A DNA stretch of 11,543 nucleotides, from assembly GCA_031289875.1 (NCBI GenBank), contig JAITOO010000207.1:1-11543 (forward strand). The letters are read 5' to 3'. Below the pieces are notes generated by a model. The model made no database searches, had not been told where the DNA came from, and saw only the letters and a program-made list of their open reading frames with translations. This document shows, piece by piece, positions 1 through 7,359 of this stretch (its first letter is position 1; each line of letters begins with the position of its first letter). The stretch comes from Flavobacteriaceae bacterium. GTDB taxonomy: Bacteria; Bacteroidota; Bacteroidia; Flavobacteriales; Weeksellaceae. Both the position numbers and the translations under genes were made by a program.

Positions 1-8
1 AAATTCTA

Positions 9-1676
9 ATGAAAACAGATATTGAAATCGCACGTTCCATTCCATTGGAACATATCTCAAAAATCGCCGAAAAAATCGGTATTCCGGAAGAAAAATTGAT
101 GCCTTACGGCAGATACATAACAAAAATTCCTTTTTCTCTGCAATCGAAAAAAAAAATAGACCGGTCTCATTTAATATTAGTTACCTCCATTACGCCGACC
201 CAAGCGGGAATTGGAAAGACGACCGTTTCCATAGGCTTGGCTCTGGGACTTAATAAAATAGGAAAAAAAGCCATTCTGGCTTTGCGGGAACCCTCTTTGG
301 GACCGAGTTTCGGAATGAAAGGCGGTGCGGCAGGCGGAGGCTATGCTCAGGTTCTCCCGATGGAAAACATCAATCTGCATTTTACAGGTGATTTTCACGC
401 AGTTACGTCAGCACACAACATGATTGCTGCTTTGCTCGACAACTATAATTATCAGAACAGAGGTACGGACAAAGTCTTAAAAAAGGTGTTGTGGAAGCGC
501 GTTTTGGATGTGAACGACCGCAGTCTGCGCCAGATTGTCAGCGGATTGGGCGGAAACAAAAACGGCATTCCTCAGGAATCGGGCTTTGATATTACGCCTG
601 CCTCCGAAATCATGGCAATTTTATGTCTGGCAGAAAATATCGACGATTTACGACGGAGAATTGAAAATATTTTATTGGGCTATAAATTTGATGAAGAACC
701 TTTTACGGTCAAAGATTTGGGCGTGGCGGGAGCAATTACCGTTTTGCTGAAAGATGCCCTGAATCCAAATTTGGTGCAAACTACAGAACACACGGCGGCT
801 TTCGTTCACGGAGGTCCCTTTGCCAATATTGCGCACGGATGCAACTCAGTGATTGCTACCAAAATGGCTATGACTTACGGAGATTATGCGATTACCGAGT
901 CAGGTTTTGGAGCTGATTTGGGAGCTGAAAAATTTTTCGATATAAAGTGCAGAAAATCAGGATTACAACCTGAATTGACTTTAATCGTTGTAACGGCGCA
1001 GGGTCTGAAAATGCACGGCGGAGTTCCGATTGAAAATATCAAGGAAAAAAATCTCGACGGACTGGTACAAGGCTTGAAAAATCTCGACAAACACATCGAA
1101 AATATCAAATCTTTTGGTCAAAGTATCGTTGTGGCTTTCAACAAGTTCAACACAGACGTCGAAGAAGAAATTCAAATCGTGAAAGATTTTTGTACGCAAA
1201 AACAAGTCGGATTTGCAGTAAACAATGCCTTTGCCGAGGGCGGAACAGGAGCGGAAAAACTCGCCCGCGAGGTCGTAAAAATGATTGAAGAAAAACCGGC
1301 TCAAAAACTCAAATTCGCATATCAGGACGAGGATTCCCTTCGGGAAAAAATCGAAAAAGTCGCAAAAAATATTTACGGTGCGGCTTCGGTCTCATACAAC
1401 GAAACGGCGCTGAGCCAACTGAAAAAAATAGAAAAAACGGAAATGAAAAATTTTCCTGTCTGCATTGCCAAAACACAGTTTTCTTTTTCTGCTCACCCGA
1501 AAGGCTATGGCGTTGCCAAAAATTTCGATTTCAAAATTAATGATGTGATTATCAATCGCGGAGCGGAATTTATTGTTGCAGTAGCAGGAGAGATGATGCG
1601 TATGCCCGGACTTCCGAAAAACACTATGGCTCAGTCGATTGACCTGATTGACGGCGAGGTGGTCGGACTGAGTTAA
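9..1676 (+). CDS. fhs: Formate-tetrahydrofolate ligase
   Basis: Cytoplasmic one-carbon enzyme that joins formate to tetrahydrofolate using ATP, giving 10-formyl-THF for purine and initiator-tRNA formylation. The 555 residues match the usual family length of about 556, so the gene is complete. Visible signatures are the P-loop-like stretch [11 protein letters not shown] (residues 62-72), [21 protein letters not shown] shortly after it, [16 protein letters not shown], and [13 protein letters not shown] near residue 195. The P-loop differs from the common TPTPxGEGKTT form: Q65 replaces Pro and I68 replaces Glu. Only eight bases lie upstream inside the window, so its promoter and any operon partner are not visible. 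The next gene on this strand starts 179 bases downstream and has its own promoter, so fhs is probably the last gene of its transcript. No clear hairpin terminator follows it. The identification is very secure. Confidence 0.97.
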   Translation: MKTDIEIARSIPLEHISKIAEKIGIPEEKLMPYGRYITKIPFSLQSKKKIDRSHLILVTSITPTQAGIGKTTVSIGLALGLNKIGKKAILALREPSLGPSFGMKGGAAGGGYAQVLPMENINLHFTGDFHAVTSAHNMIAALLDNYNYQNRGTDKVLKKVLWKRVLDVNDRSLRQIVSGLGGNKNGIPQESGFDITPASEIMAILCLAENIDDLRRRIENILLGYKFDEEPFTVKDLGVAGAITVLLKDALNPNLVQTTEHTAAFVHGGPFANIAHGCNSVIATKMAMTYGDYAITESGFGADLGAEKFFDIKCRKSGLQPELTLIVVTAQGLKMHGGVPIENIKEKNLDGLVQGLKNLDKHIENIKSFGQSIVVAFNKFNTDVEEEIQIVKDFCTQKQVGFAVNNAFAEGGTGAEKLAREVVKMIEEKPAQKLKFAYQDEDSLREKIEKVAKNIYGAASVSYNETALSQLKKIEKTEMKNFPVCIAKTQFSFSAHPKGYGVAKNFDFKINDVIINRGAEFIVAVAGEMMRMPGLPKNTMAQSIDLIDGEVVGLS

Positions 1677-1788
1677 TTGGTGAATTTGAAAATCATGAAT
1701 TGAAATTAAAATTTGCTCACGTACTTAATATGCGATTATTTATTGGCGAATTTTTCTAAACAGAAAATAATCTATCCGGATATAACCG

Positions 1789-1824
1789 AAAAGTTTCTCC
1801 TAATTCTTGACTAATTAGGAGAAA
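1789..1824. repeat. 36-bp palindromic repeat, upstream copy (putative fic operator)
   Basis: A perfect inverted repeat of 16 bases per arm (1790-1805 AAAGTTTCTCCTAATT and 1813-1828 AATTAGGAGAAACTTT) surrounds a 7-base centre, CTTGACT. The core at 1789-1824 recurs at 3149-3184 with one mismatch in 36 bases (C at 1806, T at 3166). The TTG in the centre is at the right distance to be the -33 element of the fic promoter, and the right arm fills the spacer, so a dimer bound here would block RNA polymerase. This suggests an operator. That the Fic protein itself binds it is inference. Confidence 0.75.
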
Positions 1825-1837
1825 CTTTGTATCTTTG
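1807..1837 (+). promoter_or_regulatory. Bacteroidota-type promoter of the fic gene
   Basis: TTG at 1807-1809 (-33 element) is followed after 20 bases by TATCTTTG at 1830-1837, an exact match to the -7 consensus TAnnTTTG. The start codon at 1856 is 18 bases further on, giving a short A-rich leader. The -33 element lies in the centre of the palindromic repeat, so the promoter should be accessible only when the palindrome is unoccupied. Confidence 0.65.
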
Positions 1838-1855
1838 AAAAATTGAAAAAAAATT

Positions 1856-3163
1856 ATGTTGGAAAGACCGCCAATAGAAACAGAAACAGAGTCTGCAAAA
1901 GCTGTATTATTTTATTTCGATGAAAAAGTTAAGCCTTTGGTTCAAAAAATCAATGCCGACTATCTATATTGGGATAAAGCGAAGTATTTAACAGATGAAA
2001 AAACATTTAAAAACAGAATGTTATGGTTTGCTGCCAAGCAATATCGTAAATTCAATTACAAAAATCTTACATTTGGAAAATATACGTTTTATTATACCAT
2101 TACCAACGAAATTCTCGAACTGTTGCACGATTTGGATATGAACATAGGCGGGTATTTGACTTCCGAAAATATTTTGCTTTCACAAGATAAAAATCGTTAT
2201 TTGGTCAATTCTATAATGGAAGAGGCAATTGCTTCAAGCCAAATGGAAGGAGCTATCACTACGCGGAAAGTTGCCAAAGATATGCTTCGCAAAAATGAAA
2301 AACCGAAAAACAAAAGCCAACAAATGATAGTAAATAACTATCAAACAATTAATTATATAAAGAATAATTCACAAGTTGATTTTTCAGTTGAGCAACTAAA
2401 AGAGATACACCGTTCAATGACTATTAACACTTTGGACGATACTAATGATGTGGGCAAAATAAGAGATAATGACAATATTCTTGTGATGGACGGAATAACA
2501 GGCGATATCGCTCATAATCCGCCTTCAAATACTGAGATAGAAAAATTACTTAGCGATTTTGAAAAATTTTTCAATCAGTCGAGTGACCCATTTATACACC
2601 CGATTATCAAGGGAATAGTCATTCATTTTATGTTGGCATACATTCACCCGTTTGCTGACGGAAACGGTCGTACCGCACGCTCATTGTTTTATTGGTTTTT
2701 GTTGAAACAAGGTTATTGGATGGTGGAATATCTGTCTATTTCCCGCATTATTTACAAAAGCAAACGACAATATGAAAAGGCTTTTTTATATACGGAATAC
2801 GATGATAACGATTTGACTTACTTTATTTTATACAATTTAAGGGCAATGAAAATTGCATTTAATGAGTTAAAACAGTATTTGAAAAGAAAAACGGAAGAAA
2901 GCAACAGCGTTTCGTTACTTGCTCATATCAAAGAAATTAATATCCGTCAGGCGCAAATACTCAAAATTTTAACAGAAAAACCTAATTCTGTTTTTACAAT
3001 TAAAGAGATTGAAACTCGCTTTAGAGTTTCCAATCAAACAGCCCGTACAGATTTAACCGAATTGAAAAAATTATGCTTTTTGTCTGAAATACAGATAAAT
3101 AAACGAAAAGCTGCTTTTATAAAATCAGCAGAATTTGAAGAAAAAATCAAAAGTTTCTCCTAA
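1856..3163 (+). CDS. Fic family protein with inhibitory helix and C-terminal winged helix
   Basis: Probable protein adenylyltransferase (AMPylator) of the Fic/DOC fold, 435 residues. The catalytic motif HPFADGNGRTAR is complete at residues 264-275 (catalytic H264, R272). An N-terminal inhibitory motif S-x-x-x-E-G is present at S127-E131-G132 (IASSQMEG), which is the class II, self-inhibited arrangement in which the Glu blocks productive ATP binding. Residues 1 to about 110 form an extra N-terminal region I cannot assign. Residues 362-425 look like a winged-helix DNA-binding domain with recognition helix near 391-405 (SNQTARTDLTELKKL). The target protein is unknown. The gene has its own promoter, and its last four codons plus stop lie inside the downstream palindromic repeat. 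It is more A/T-rich than its neighbours: 2281-2400 has 30 G/C in 120 bases, against 56 in 120 at 541-660 in fhs. That fits horizontal acquisition but does not prove it. Confidence 0.92.
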   Translation: MLERPPIETETESAKAVLFYFDEKVKPLVQKINADYLYWDKAKYLTDEKTFKNRMLWFAAKQYRKFNYKNLTFGKYTFYYTITNEILELLHDLDMNIGGYLTSENILLSQDKNRYLVNSIMEEAIASSQMEGAITTRKVAKDMLRKNEKPKNKSQQMIVNNYQTINYIKNNSQVDFSVEQLKEIHRSMTINTLDDTNDVGKIRDNDNILVMDGITGDIAHNPPSNTEIEKLLSDFEKFFNQSSDPFIHPIIKGIVIHFMLAYIHPFADGNGRTARSLFYWFLLKQGYWMVEYLSISRIIYKSKRQYEKAFLYTEYDDNDLTYFILYNLRAMKIAFNELKQYLKRKTEESNSVSLLAHIKEINIRQAQILKILTEKPNSVFTIKEIETRFRVSNQTARTDLTELKKLCFLSEIQINKRKAAFIKSAEFEEKIKSFS

Positions 3164-3184
3164 TTTTTGACTAATTAGGAGAAA
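3149..3184. repeat. 36-bp palindromic repeat, downstream copy
   Basis: Near-identical direct copy of 1789-1824 (35 of 36 bases), 1360 bases downstream. Its perfect inverted repeat is shorter: 12 bases per arm (3154-3165 TTTCTCCTAATT, 3173-3184) around TTTGACT. Symmetry breaks after 3184, where the upstream copy continues CTTT but this one reads TAAG. The left arm encodes the last residues and stop codon of the fic gene (Lys-Ser-Phe-Ser-stop). Unlike the upstream copy it has no TAnnTTTG at the right distance, so it is not a duplicate promoter. It could be a second operator, an mRNA hairpin at the stop codon, or one end of an inserted cassette. Confidence 0.75.
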
Positions 3185-3332
3185 TAAGGAGAAGTTGTTT
3201 TGTTTCTGTATCAAATGGAGGGCAATTAAATTTTTCAAAAAGTATGTTTCATTCTTACTCCTGCTTCACCTAAGCTACCTTTTTATGTCTCTGCCACGAA
3301 GAATAGAGCGATTTTTATTATATCAGAAATAC

Positions 3333-3370
3333 GAAAAAACTGTCCGTATGCTAATAGGGACAGTTTTTTC
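3333..3370. terminator. Bidirectional intrinsic terminator between fic and M13 peptidase
   Basis: Perfect 13-base arms, GAAAAAACTGTCC (3333-3345) and GGACAGTTTTTTC (3358-3370), enclose a 12-base loop. The A-run on one side and T-run on the other give a stem followed by U-rich RNA whichever strand is transcribed. It lies where the + strand fic transcript meets the - strand peptidase transcript, the expected position for a shared terminator. The rest of 3185-3391 holds no supportable gene. Confidence 0.85.
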
Positions 3371-3377
3371 AGTATAA

Positions 3378-3401
3378 ATTACCAAATCTTATTACCAAAT
3401 C
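3378..3401. repeat. Short tandem repeat over the 3' end of the M13 gene
   Basis: ATTACCAAATC occurs at 3378-3388 and again at 3391-3401, with a period of 13 bases. The second copy contains the stop codon and final codons of the peptidase gene (- strand), so the 3' end has been copied into the downstream spacer. It is probably replication slippage with no effect on the protein. Confidence 0.6.
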
Positions 3402-5413
3402 ACGATTCTTTCATTTTCAGGTTTGAACATTTTGTCTCCTTCTTTCACATCAAACGCTTTGTAAAAGGCATCAACATTTTCCAGAGGACCGATTGCACGG
3501 AAATATCCGGGCGAGTGAGGGTCGGTTTTTACCTGATTTTTTACGGCTTCGTCTCGGTTTTTCGTGCGCCAAATCGTTGCCCACGAAAGGAAAAATCTTT
3601 GGTCGGGCGTGAAGTTTTCAATCAGCCCTGATGTGCCTTTATCGTTTAAATACAGTTTTAGAGCATCGTAGGAAATGGAAACTCCGCCTAAATCGGCGAT
3701 ATTTTCGCCCAAAGTCAGTTGTCCGTTCACAAGAACGCCCGGCAGCGGCTCGTATTTGTTGTATTGAGCGGCGAGCGCCTGCGTTGCGGTTTTGAATTTT
3801 TTTGAATCTTCGTCCGTCCACCAGTTTTTCAGGTTGCCGTCGCCGTCGAATTGCGAACCGCTGTCGTCAAAAGAGTGCGACATTTCATGCCCGATAACCG
3901 CTCCTATCCCGCCGAAATTCACAGCTGCGTCAGCTTTGTAGTCGTAGAACGGAGGCTGTAAAATAGCCGCAGGAAATACAATTTCGTTGTTTGATGGGTT
4001 GAAGTAAGCGTTTACCGTCTGCGGACTCATATGCCATTCTGTTCTATCAACGGGTTTACCGATTTTGTCCTTGTCGTAATCATAATTAAACAAATTGGCA
4101 TTCAACAAGTTTTGAAAGTATGAACCGCCCTCTTTCACAGAAACAATTTCCAGATTTGAATAATCTCTCCATTTATCGGGATATCCGATTTTAACGGTGA
4201 ATTTGTCTAATTTTTCCTGCGCTTTAGCTTTGGTTTCAGGCGACATCCAACTCAAATTATTTATGTGAATGACGAATGATTTTTTCAGATAATCAATAAG
4301 TTCTTTTGCATTTACTTTGGCTTCTTCGGGGAAAACTTCGGCTACGTAGAGCTTCCCAAAGGCTTCGCCGACAATGCCGTTGATGCTCGAAAGTGCGCGT
4401 TTGTCCAGAGCGCGCTGTTCTTTTTGTCCTTGCAGGGTTTTTCCGTAAAAGTCAAAGTTTATATCATCAAGTTCTTGGGTCAGGCTTCCTGCCGCCCCTC
4501 TGACAATGCTCGTTTTGATGAAATTTTTTAGCAGCGGAAGATTTTTTGGACTGAAATTCTTATCGAAATCTTCGTAATATTTCTTTTCAGGAATGATGAC
4601 CGTATCGGTTTTTATGCCCAAATCGGTTAAATATTTGGGAAAACTCACATTTTTAGAAAATTTTGACAAATCTTGGAAAGCAAACGGATTGTTCATCAAC
4701 TGCGGATTTCTGCGTTCTTCAACAGTTTTCAGGCTTCCTGCCAGTTGTTTTTCAAAAGCGACTACATCGGCGGCAGTTTTGTCGGTATTTTTAGAACCAA
4801 TGATTTTCAGTAGTTTAGAAAGATATAGGGTGTAGTCCTGCAAAGTTTTTTGAGATTTTTCATCATTTTTTTGATAATAATCTCTTCCTAACCCCAAGTC
4901 GCAGATTTCCATATAGATAGCGTTTTCTCCACTATCCGTCAGGCTTGCACCTACGCCGTAGCCGTAGAATGGATTCATGCCGAGCGGAGTAAGTTCTTCC
5001 AGAAGTTTCTGCAAATCAGCAAAGGATTTCACCTCATCGACTTTCTTCAAATAAGGGAGAATCGGCGTTAAACCTTGCTTGTTTCTCGTGTCCATATCCA
5101 TATAGGAGGCGTATAAATCAGCGATTTTCTGTCCTTCGCTACCTTTTGGAAAAGTTTGTGTTAAAGATTTTTTCAGAATGTTCAGCGATATGGAATCAGT
5201 AAATTCCCGAAGCTGGTCAAAACTTCCCCAACGAGAACGGTCAGCAGGTATTTCTGTGATTTTCATCCAGTTGCCGTTCACATAATTGTAAAAATCGTCT
5301 TGCGGACGAACGGTTGTATCCATATAATTCAAGTTAATTGCATCGTTTTGCTGGGCAAACAATCCCGCCGCAGGCAGCGCCGAAGCAAGGATAAGTTGTT
5401 TGATTTTGTTCAT
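3392..5413 (-). CDS. M13 family zinc metallopeptidase (neprilysin/PepO-like), secreted
   Basis: Zinc endopeptidase of the neprilysin/PepO family, which cleaves peptides and small proteins; here probably periplasmic or surface-located. The 673 residues are a normal full length. The N-terminus MNKIKQLILASALPAAGLFA is a Sec signal peptide with likely cleavage after A20. There is no lipobox Cys, so it is not a typical lipoprotein. The M13 N-terminal domain covers roughly residues 35-420. The catalytic domain carries the substrate-binding motif NAYF (468-471), the zinc site HEMSH (H509, E510, H513) and the third ligand and helper in ENIAD (E570, D574). The spacing from H509 to E570 is 61 residues, close to the 63 of human neprilysin. 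The C-terminus ends IVIW, keeping the family's terminal Trp but not the Cys of the CxxW ending. It appears monocistronic, with its own -7 element upstream and a terminator downstream. The natural substrate is unknown. Confidence 0.96.
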   Translation of the reverse strand: MNKIKQLILASALPAAGLFAQQNDAINLNYMDTTVRPQDDFYNYVNGNWMKITEIPADRSRWGSFDQLREFTDSISLNILKKSLTQTFPKGSEGQKIADLYASYMDMDTRNKQGLTPILPYLKKVDEVKSFADLQKLLEELTPLGMNPFYGYGVGASLTDSGENAIYMEICDLGLGRDYYQKNDEKSQKTLQDYTLYLSKLLKIIGSKNTDKTAADVVAFEKQLAGSLKTVEERRNPQLMNNPFAFQDLSKFSKNVSFPKYLTDLGIKTDTVIIPEKKYYEDFDKNFSPKNLPLLKNFIKTSIVRGAAGSLTQELDDINFDFYGKTLQGQKEQRALDKRALSSINGIVGEAFGKLYVAEVFPEEAKVNAKELIDYLKKSFVIHINNLSWMSPETKAKAQEKLDKFTVKIGYPDKWRDYSNLEIVSVKEGGSYFQNLLNANLFNYDYDKDKIGKPVDRTEWHMSPQTVNAYFNPSNNEIVFPAAILQPPFYDYKADAAVNFGGIGAVIGHEMSHSFDDSGSQFDGDGNLKNWWTDEDSKKFKTATQALAAQYNKYEPLPGVLVNGQLTLGENIADLGGVSISYDALKLYLNDKGTSGLIENFTPDQRFFLSWATIWRTKNRDEAVKNQVKTDPHSPGYFRAIGPLENVDAFYKAFDVKEGDKMFKPENERIVIW

Positions 5414-5433
5414 AATTTTTTTATTTTGAAGTT

Positions 5434-5441
5434 CAAATTTA
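5434..5441 (-). promoter_or_regulatory. -7 element of the M13 peptidase promoter
   Basis: Read on the - strand, TAAATTTG matches TAnnTTTG exactly and lies 20 bases upstream of the start codon. No convincing TTG -33 element is present at 17-23 bases upstream, so this is a partial match. The 131-base gap at 5414-5544 also holds the 3' flank of the phosphate permease gene. I see no strong terminator hairpin there. Confidence 0.5.
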
Positions 5442-5544
5442 CAATAAAAAATGATGCGTTGTATTTTTTTTGGATATTTAGAGTATTAGAATGTTGTCTA
5501 TGATTAACGAAACATTAGAATATGGAGTGTGTAAATTTAAAAAC

Positions 5545-6615
5545 TCACAAAAACAGCGAAACAATGTGGTAAATGCCCATTGCCAATAGTGCGCTGACAG
5601 GAATTGTCAAAATCCATGCCCACAACAACTGAATGGTAATTCCCCAGCGGACGGCGGAAACTCTTTTTACCAGCCCAACGCCGATGATTGACCCGCTGAT
5701 GGTATGCGTAGTGCTTACAGGTATCCCCAAATGATCGCTCAAAAACAGGGTAATCGCGCCCGAAGTTTCTGCTGCAACTCCCTCTAACGGAGTTACTTTC
5801 GTGATGCGGCTTCCCATAGTTTTTACAATTTTCCAGCCTCCCGACATCGTTCCCAAACCAATGGCAATAAAACTGCTGATAGGCACCCACCAATAATCTA
5901 AGGTGAAATGCTTAAATCTGTCAGCTACGCTCAAATCGACATATTCGGGAGCATGCAACACATTGACTTCGTAGAAGATAAAAGCTGCACCGATAATACC
6001 CATGACTTTCTGGGCATCGTTACTTCCGTGTCCCACGCTGAACAGGGCGGAAGAAAGCAATTGAAGCCGTTTAAACCAATGTTCGGTTTTGAAAGGATTG
6101 GATTTTTTGCATATGTTAAGGATAATCAATGTGATGATGGAAGAAATTATCATTCCGAGAATCGGGGCGATGAAAATAAACAAAATAATAGGAATCACTG
6201 CACTGTAATTAGCAACATCCGTCCATGCTTCCTTATTGAAAACGCCGACGTGCGCCATCGCTGCGCCGATGAATCCGCCGATAAGCGTATGGGAGGACGA
6301 AGAAGGAATGCCTGACCACCAAGTGAATAAGTTCCAGATGATTGCAGCTACCAAACCGGAAAAAATCACGTACAGATTGATGTAATCTTCGTGAACAGAT
6401 TTGGCAATAGTATTTCCGATTTTAAATTCGCCCATGATATAAACAGCAATAAAATAGGCGACAAAATTGAAGAATGCCGCCCACAATACCGCTTGAAACG
6501 GGGTCAATACTTTGGTTGAAACGATGGTCGCTATGGAATTTGCCGCATCGTGAAAGCCGTTGATAACGTCAAAAATAAAAGCTAATACGACAATAGTAAT
6601 AAGTAAAATCAACAT
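5545..6615 (-). CDS. pit: PiT family inorganic phosphate permease
   Basis: Inner-membrane, low-affinity phosphate transporter (PiT/PitA family, taking up metal-phosphate or proton/sodium-coupled phosphate). The 356 residues are at the short end of the family and similar to other compact bacterial members. The protein is strongly hydrophobic throughout. The family's internal duplication is visible. The first half has GFHDAANSIAT (20-30) and GIPSSSSHTLIGG (102-114), and the second half has GHGSNDAQKVMGI (195-207) and GIPVSTTHTISGS (297-309). The long soluble loop that separates the halves in E. coli PitA is reduced here to a short basic stretch near 169-184. The start codon is four bases after the stop of the DUF47 gene, so the two are co-transcribed. 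The ion it couples to cannot be read from the sequence. Confidence 0.95.
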   Translation of the reverse strand: MLILLITIVVLAFIFDVINGFHDAANSIATIVSTKVLTPFQAVLWAAFFNFVAYFIAVYIMGEFKIGNTIAKSVHEDYINLYVIFSGLVAAIIWNLFTWWSGIPSSSSHTLIGGFIGAAMAHVGVFNKEAWTDVANYSAVIPIILFIFIAPILGMIISSIITLIILNICKKSNPFKTEHWFKRLQLLSSALFSVGHGSNDAQKVMGIIGAAFIFYEVNVLHAPEYVDLSVADRFKHFTLDYWWVPISSFIAIGLGTMSGGWKIVKTMGSRITKVTPLEGVAAETSGAITLFLSDHLGIPVSTTHTISGSIIGVGLVKRVSAVRWGITIQLLWAWILTIPVSALLAMGIYHIVSLFL

Positions 6616-6619
6616 TTTT

Positions 6620-7261
6620 TTAAGCGTATTTAACTAAAATAGATTCGATTACGTTGGCAGCGTCTTCGCATTTGTCCGAAACGTCTTCCAAATATTCCAA
6701 AATATTTTTCAGTTTGATGATGTCAATGACGTCTCTTTTGCTTTCAAATAAAGCTGCCAGTTCATTGCTGAAAAGGTCGTCCACCACGTTTTCTATTCGA
6801 TTGATTTCCACGCAGGAATCCAAAACTTCTTTTGTGTTTTTTAAATCACGCATGTTGTAAATTGCCTTTTTCAGTTCCACAACACAATCGTTGATGTGGT
6901 TGGCAAATACAGGAAACGACGGCAGGTAGGGCGAATTGTAAAGACGTATGTACTTGACGGAAGCGTAGATAAAGTCGGCAATATCGTCCAAAGAGGCGAT
7001 AAGCTGCTGAATGTCTTCGCGGTCGAAAGGAGTGATGAAATTTTTCCCCAATTCCATAAAAATATCATGAGCCAATTTGTCATTAATATGCTCATAATCA
7101 GCTATTTTTTTGTAAAAAGAATCGGTGATGACTTCTGGAGATTTCATTCCGTCCAACATATCGGCGGACATAGCGGTAAGATTATCTGCAACTTTCTCAA
7201 ACAGAGTGTAAAAGACTTTGTCTTTGGGTTGAAATAATCTAAAAAATGCACTAATATTCAT
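6620..7261 (-). CDS. DUF47 family PhoU-like protein, partner of the phosphate permease
   Basis: All-helical cytoplasmic protein of the DUF47/PhoU-like family, 213 residues and full length. Family members are regularly encoded next to PiT permeases and are thought to control or assist phosphate transport, as PhoU does for the Pst system. The sequence is rich in acidic residues and Asp/Glu-containing helices, for example DREDIQQLIASLDDIADFIY near residues 79-98, DRSxN-like metal-site helices not being exact. A second acidic helix pair near 155-205 includes ENVVDDLFSNE and LEDVSDKCEDAANVIES. This repeated E/DxxxD pattern is what binds metal clusters in PhoU homologues; metal binding here is inference. 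It is the first gene of a two-gene operon with pit and has a -7 element upstream. Confidence 0.9.
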   Translation of the reverse strand: MNISAFFRLFQPKDKVFYTLFEKVADNLTAMSADMLDGMKSPEVITDSFYKKIADYEHINDKLAHDIFMELGKNFITPFDREDIQQLIASLDDIADFIYASVKYIRLYNSPYLPSFPVFANHINDCVVELKKAIYNMRDLKNTKEVLDSCVEINRIENVVDDLFSNELAALFESKRDVIDIIKLKNILEYLEDVSDKCEDAANVIESILVKYA

Positions 7262-7287
7262 AATTGCTTTTTAGCTATTTTCGACGA

Positions 7288-7295
7288 CAAATATA
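7288..7295 (-). promoter_or_regulatory. -7 element of the DUF47-pit operon
   Basis: Read on the - strand, TATATTTG is an exact TAnnTTTG match, 26 bases upstream of the DUF47 start codon. The region 18-23 bases upstream is T-rich but has no TTG, so only half of the promoter consensus is visible. It lies in the 98-base gap after dnaG and suggests the phosphate genes have their own promoter. No phosphate-control box could be recognised. Confidence 0.5.
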
Positions 7296-7359
7296 AAAAT
7301 TTTCATTGAAAAAAAAGATTTACCGCATCATTTTGTTAAAAAATAAATTATGATTTTTC

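Noticed and set aside
1773..1782. Palindrome TATCCGGATA upstream of the fic operator
   Set aside because: A 10-base palindrome alone is expected by chance at this scale, and it has no clear spacing relation to the promoter elements.
1856..3163. Fic gene as the toxin of a two-gene toxin-antitoxin pair
   Set aside because: No small antitoxin gene lies on either side. The inhibitory S-x-x-x-E-G motif is inside the same protein, which makes it a self-inhibited class II Fic rather than a FicT/FicA pair.
3195..3377. 60-codon + strand reading frame between fic and the terminator
   Set aside because: It needs a TTG start, has low-complexity hydrophobic and basic content with no recognisable family, and runs through the terminator hairpin. 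It is treated as noncoding.
5522..5544. Possible hairpin after pit (GAGT...ACTC)
   Set aside because: It has a four-base stem and no T-run in the right place, so it is not supportable as a terminator.
5537..5893. 118-codon - strand frame overlapping the 3' part of pit
   Set aside because: It is in a different frame from pit, but pit is intact through its conserved C-terminal motifs, so there is no frameshift and this is a shadow.
5908..6315. 135-codon + strand reading frame opposite the pit gene
   Set aside because: It lies wholly antisense to a clearly conserved transporter gene, and its Cys/His/Asn-rich translation resembles no family. It is a shadow frame.
7310..7359. Possible terminator hairpin after dnaG (ATCAT...ATGAT)
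   Set aside because: It has only a five-base stem with a long A/T loop, too weak to call.
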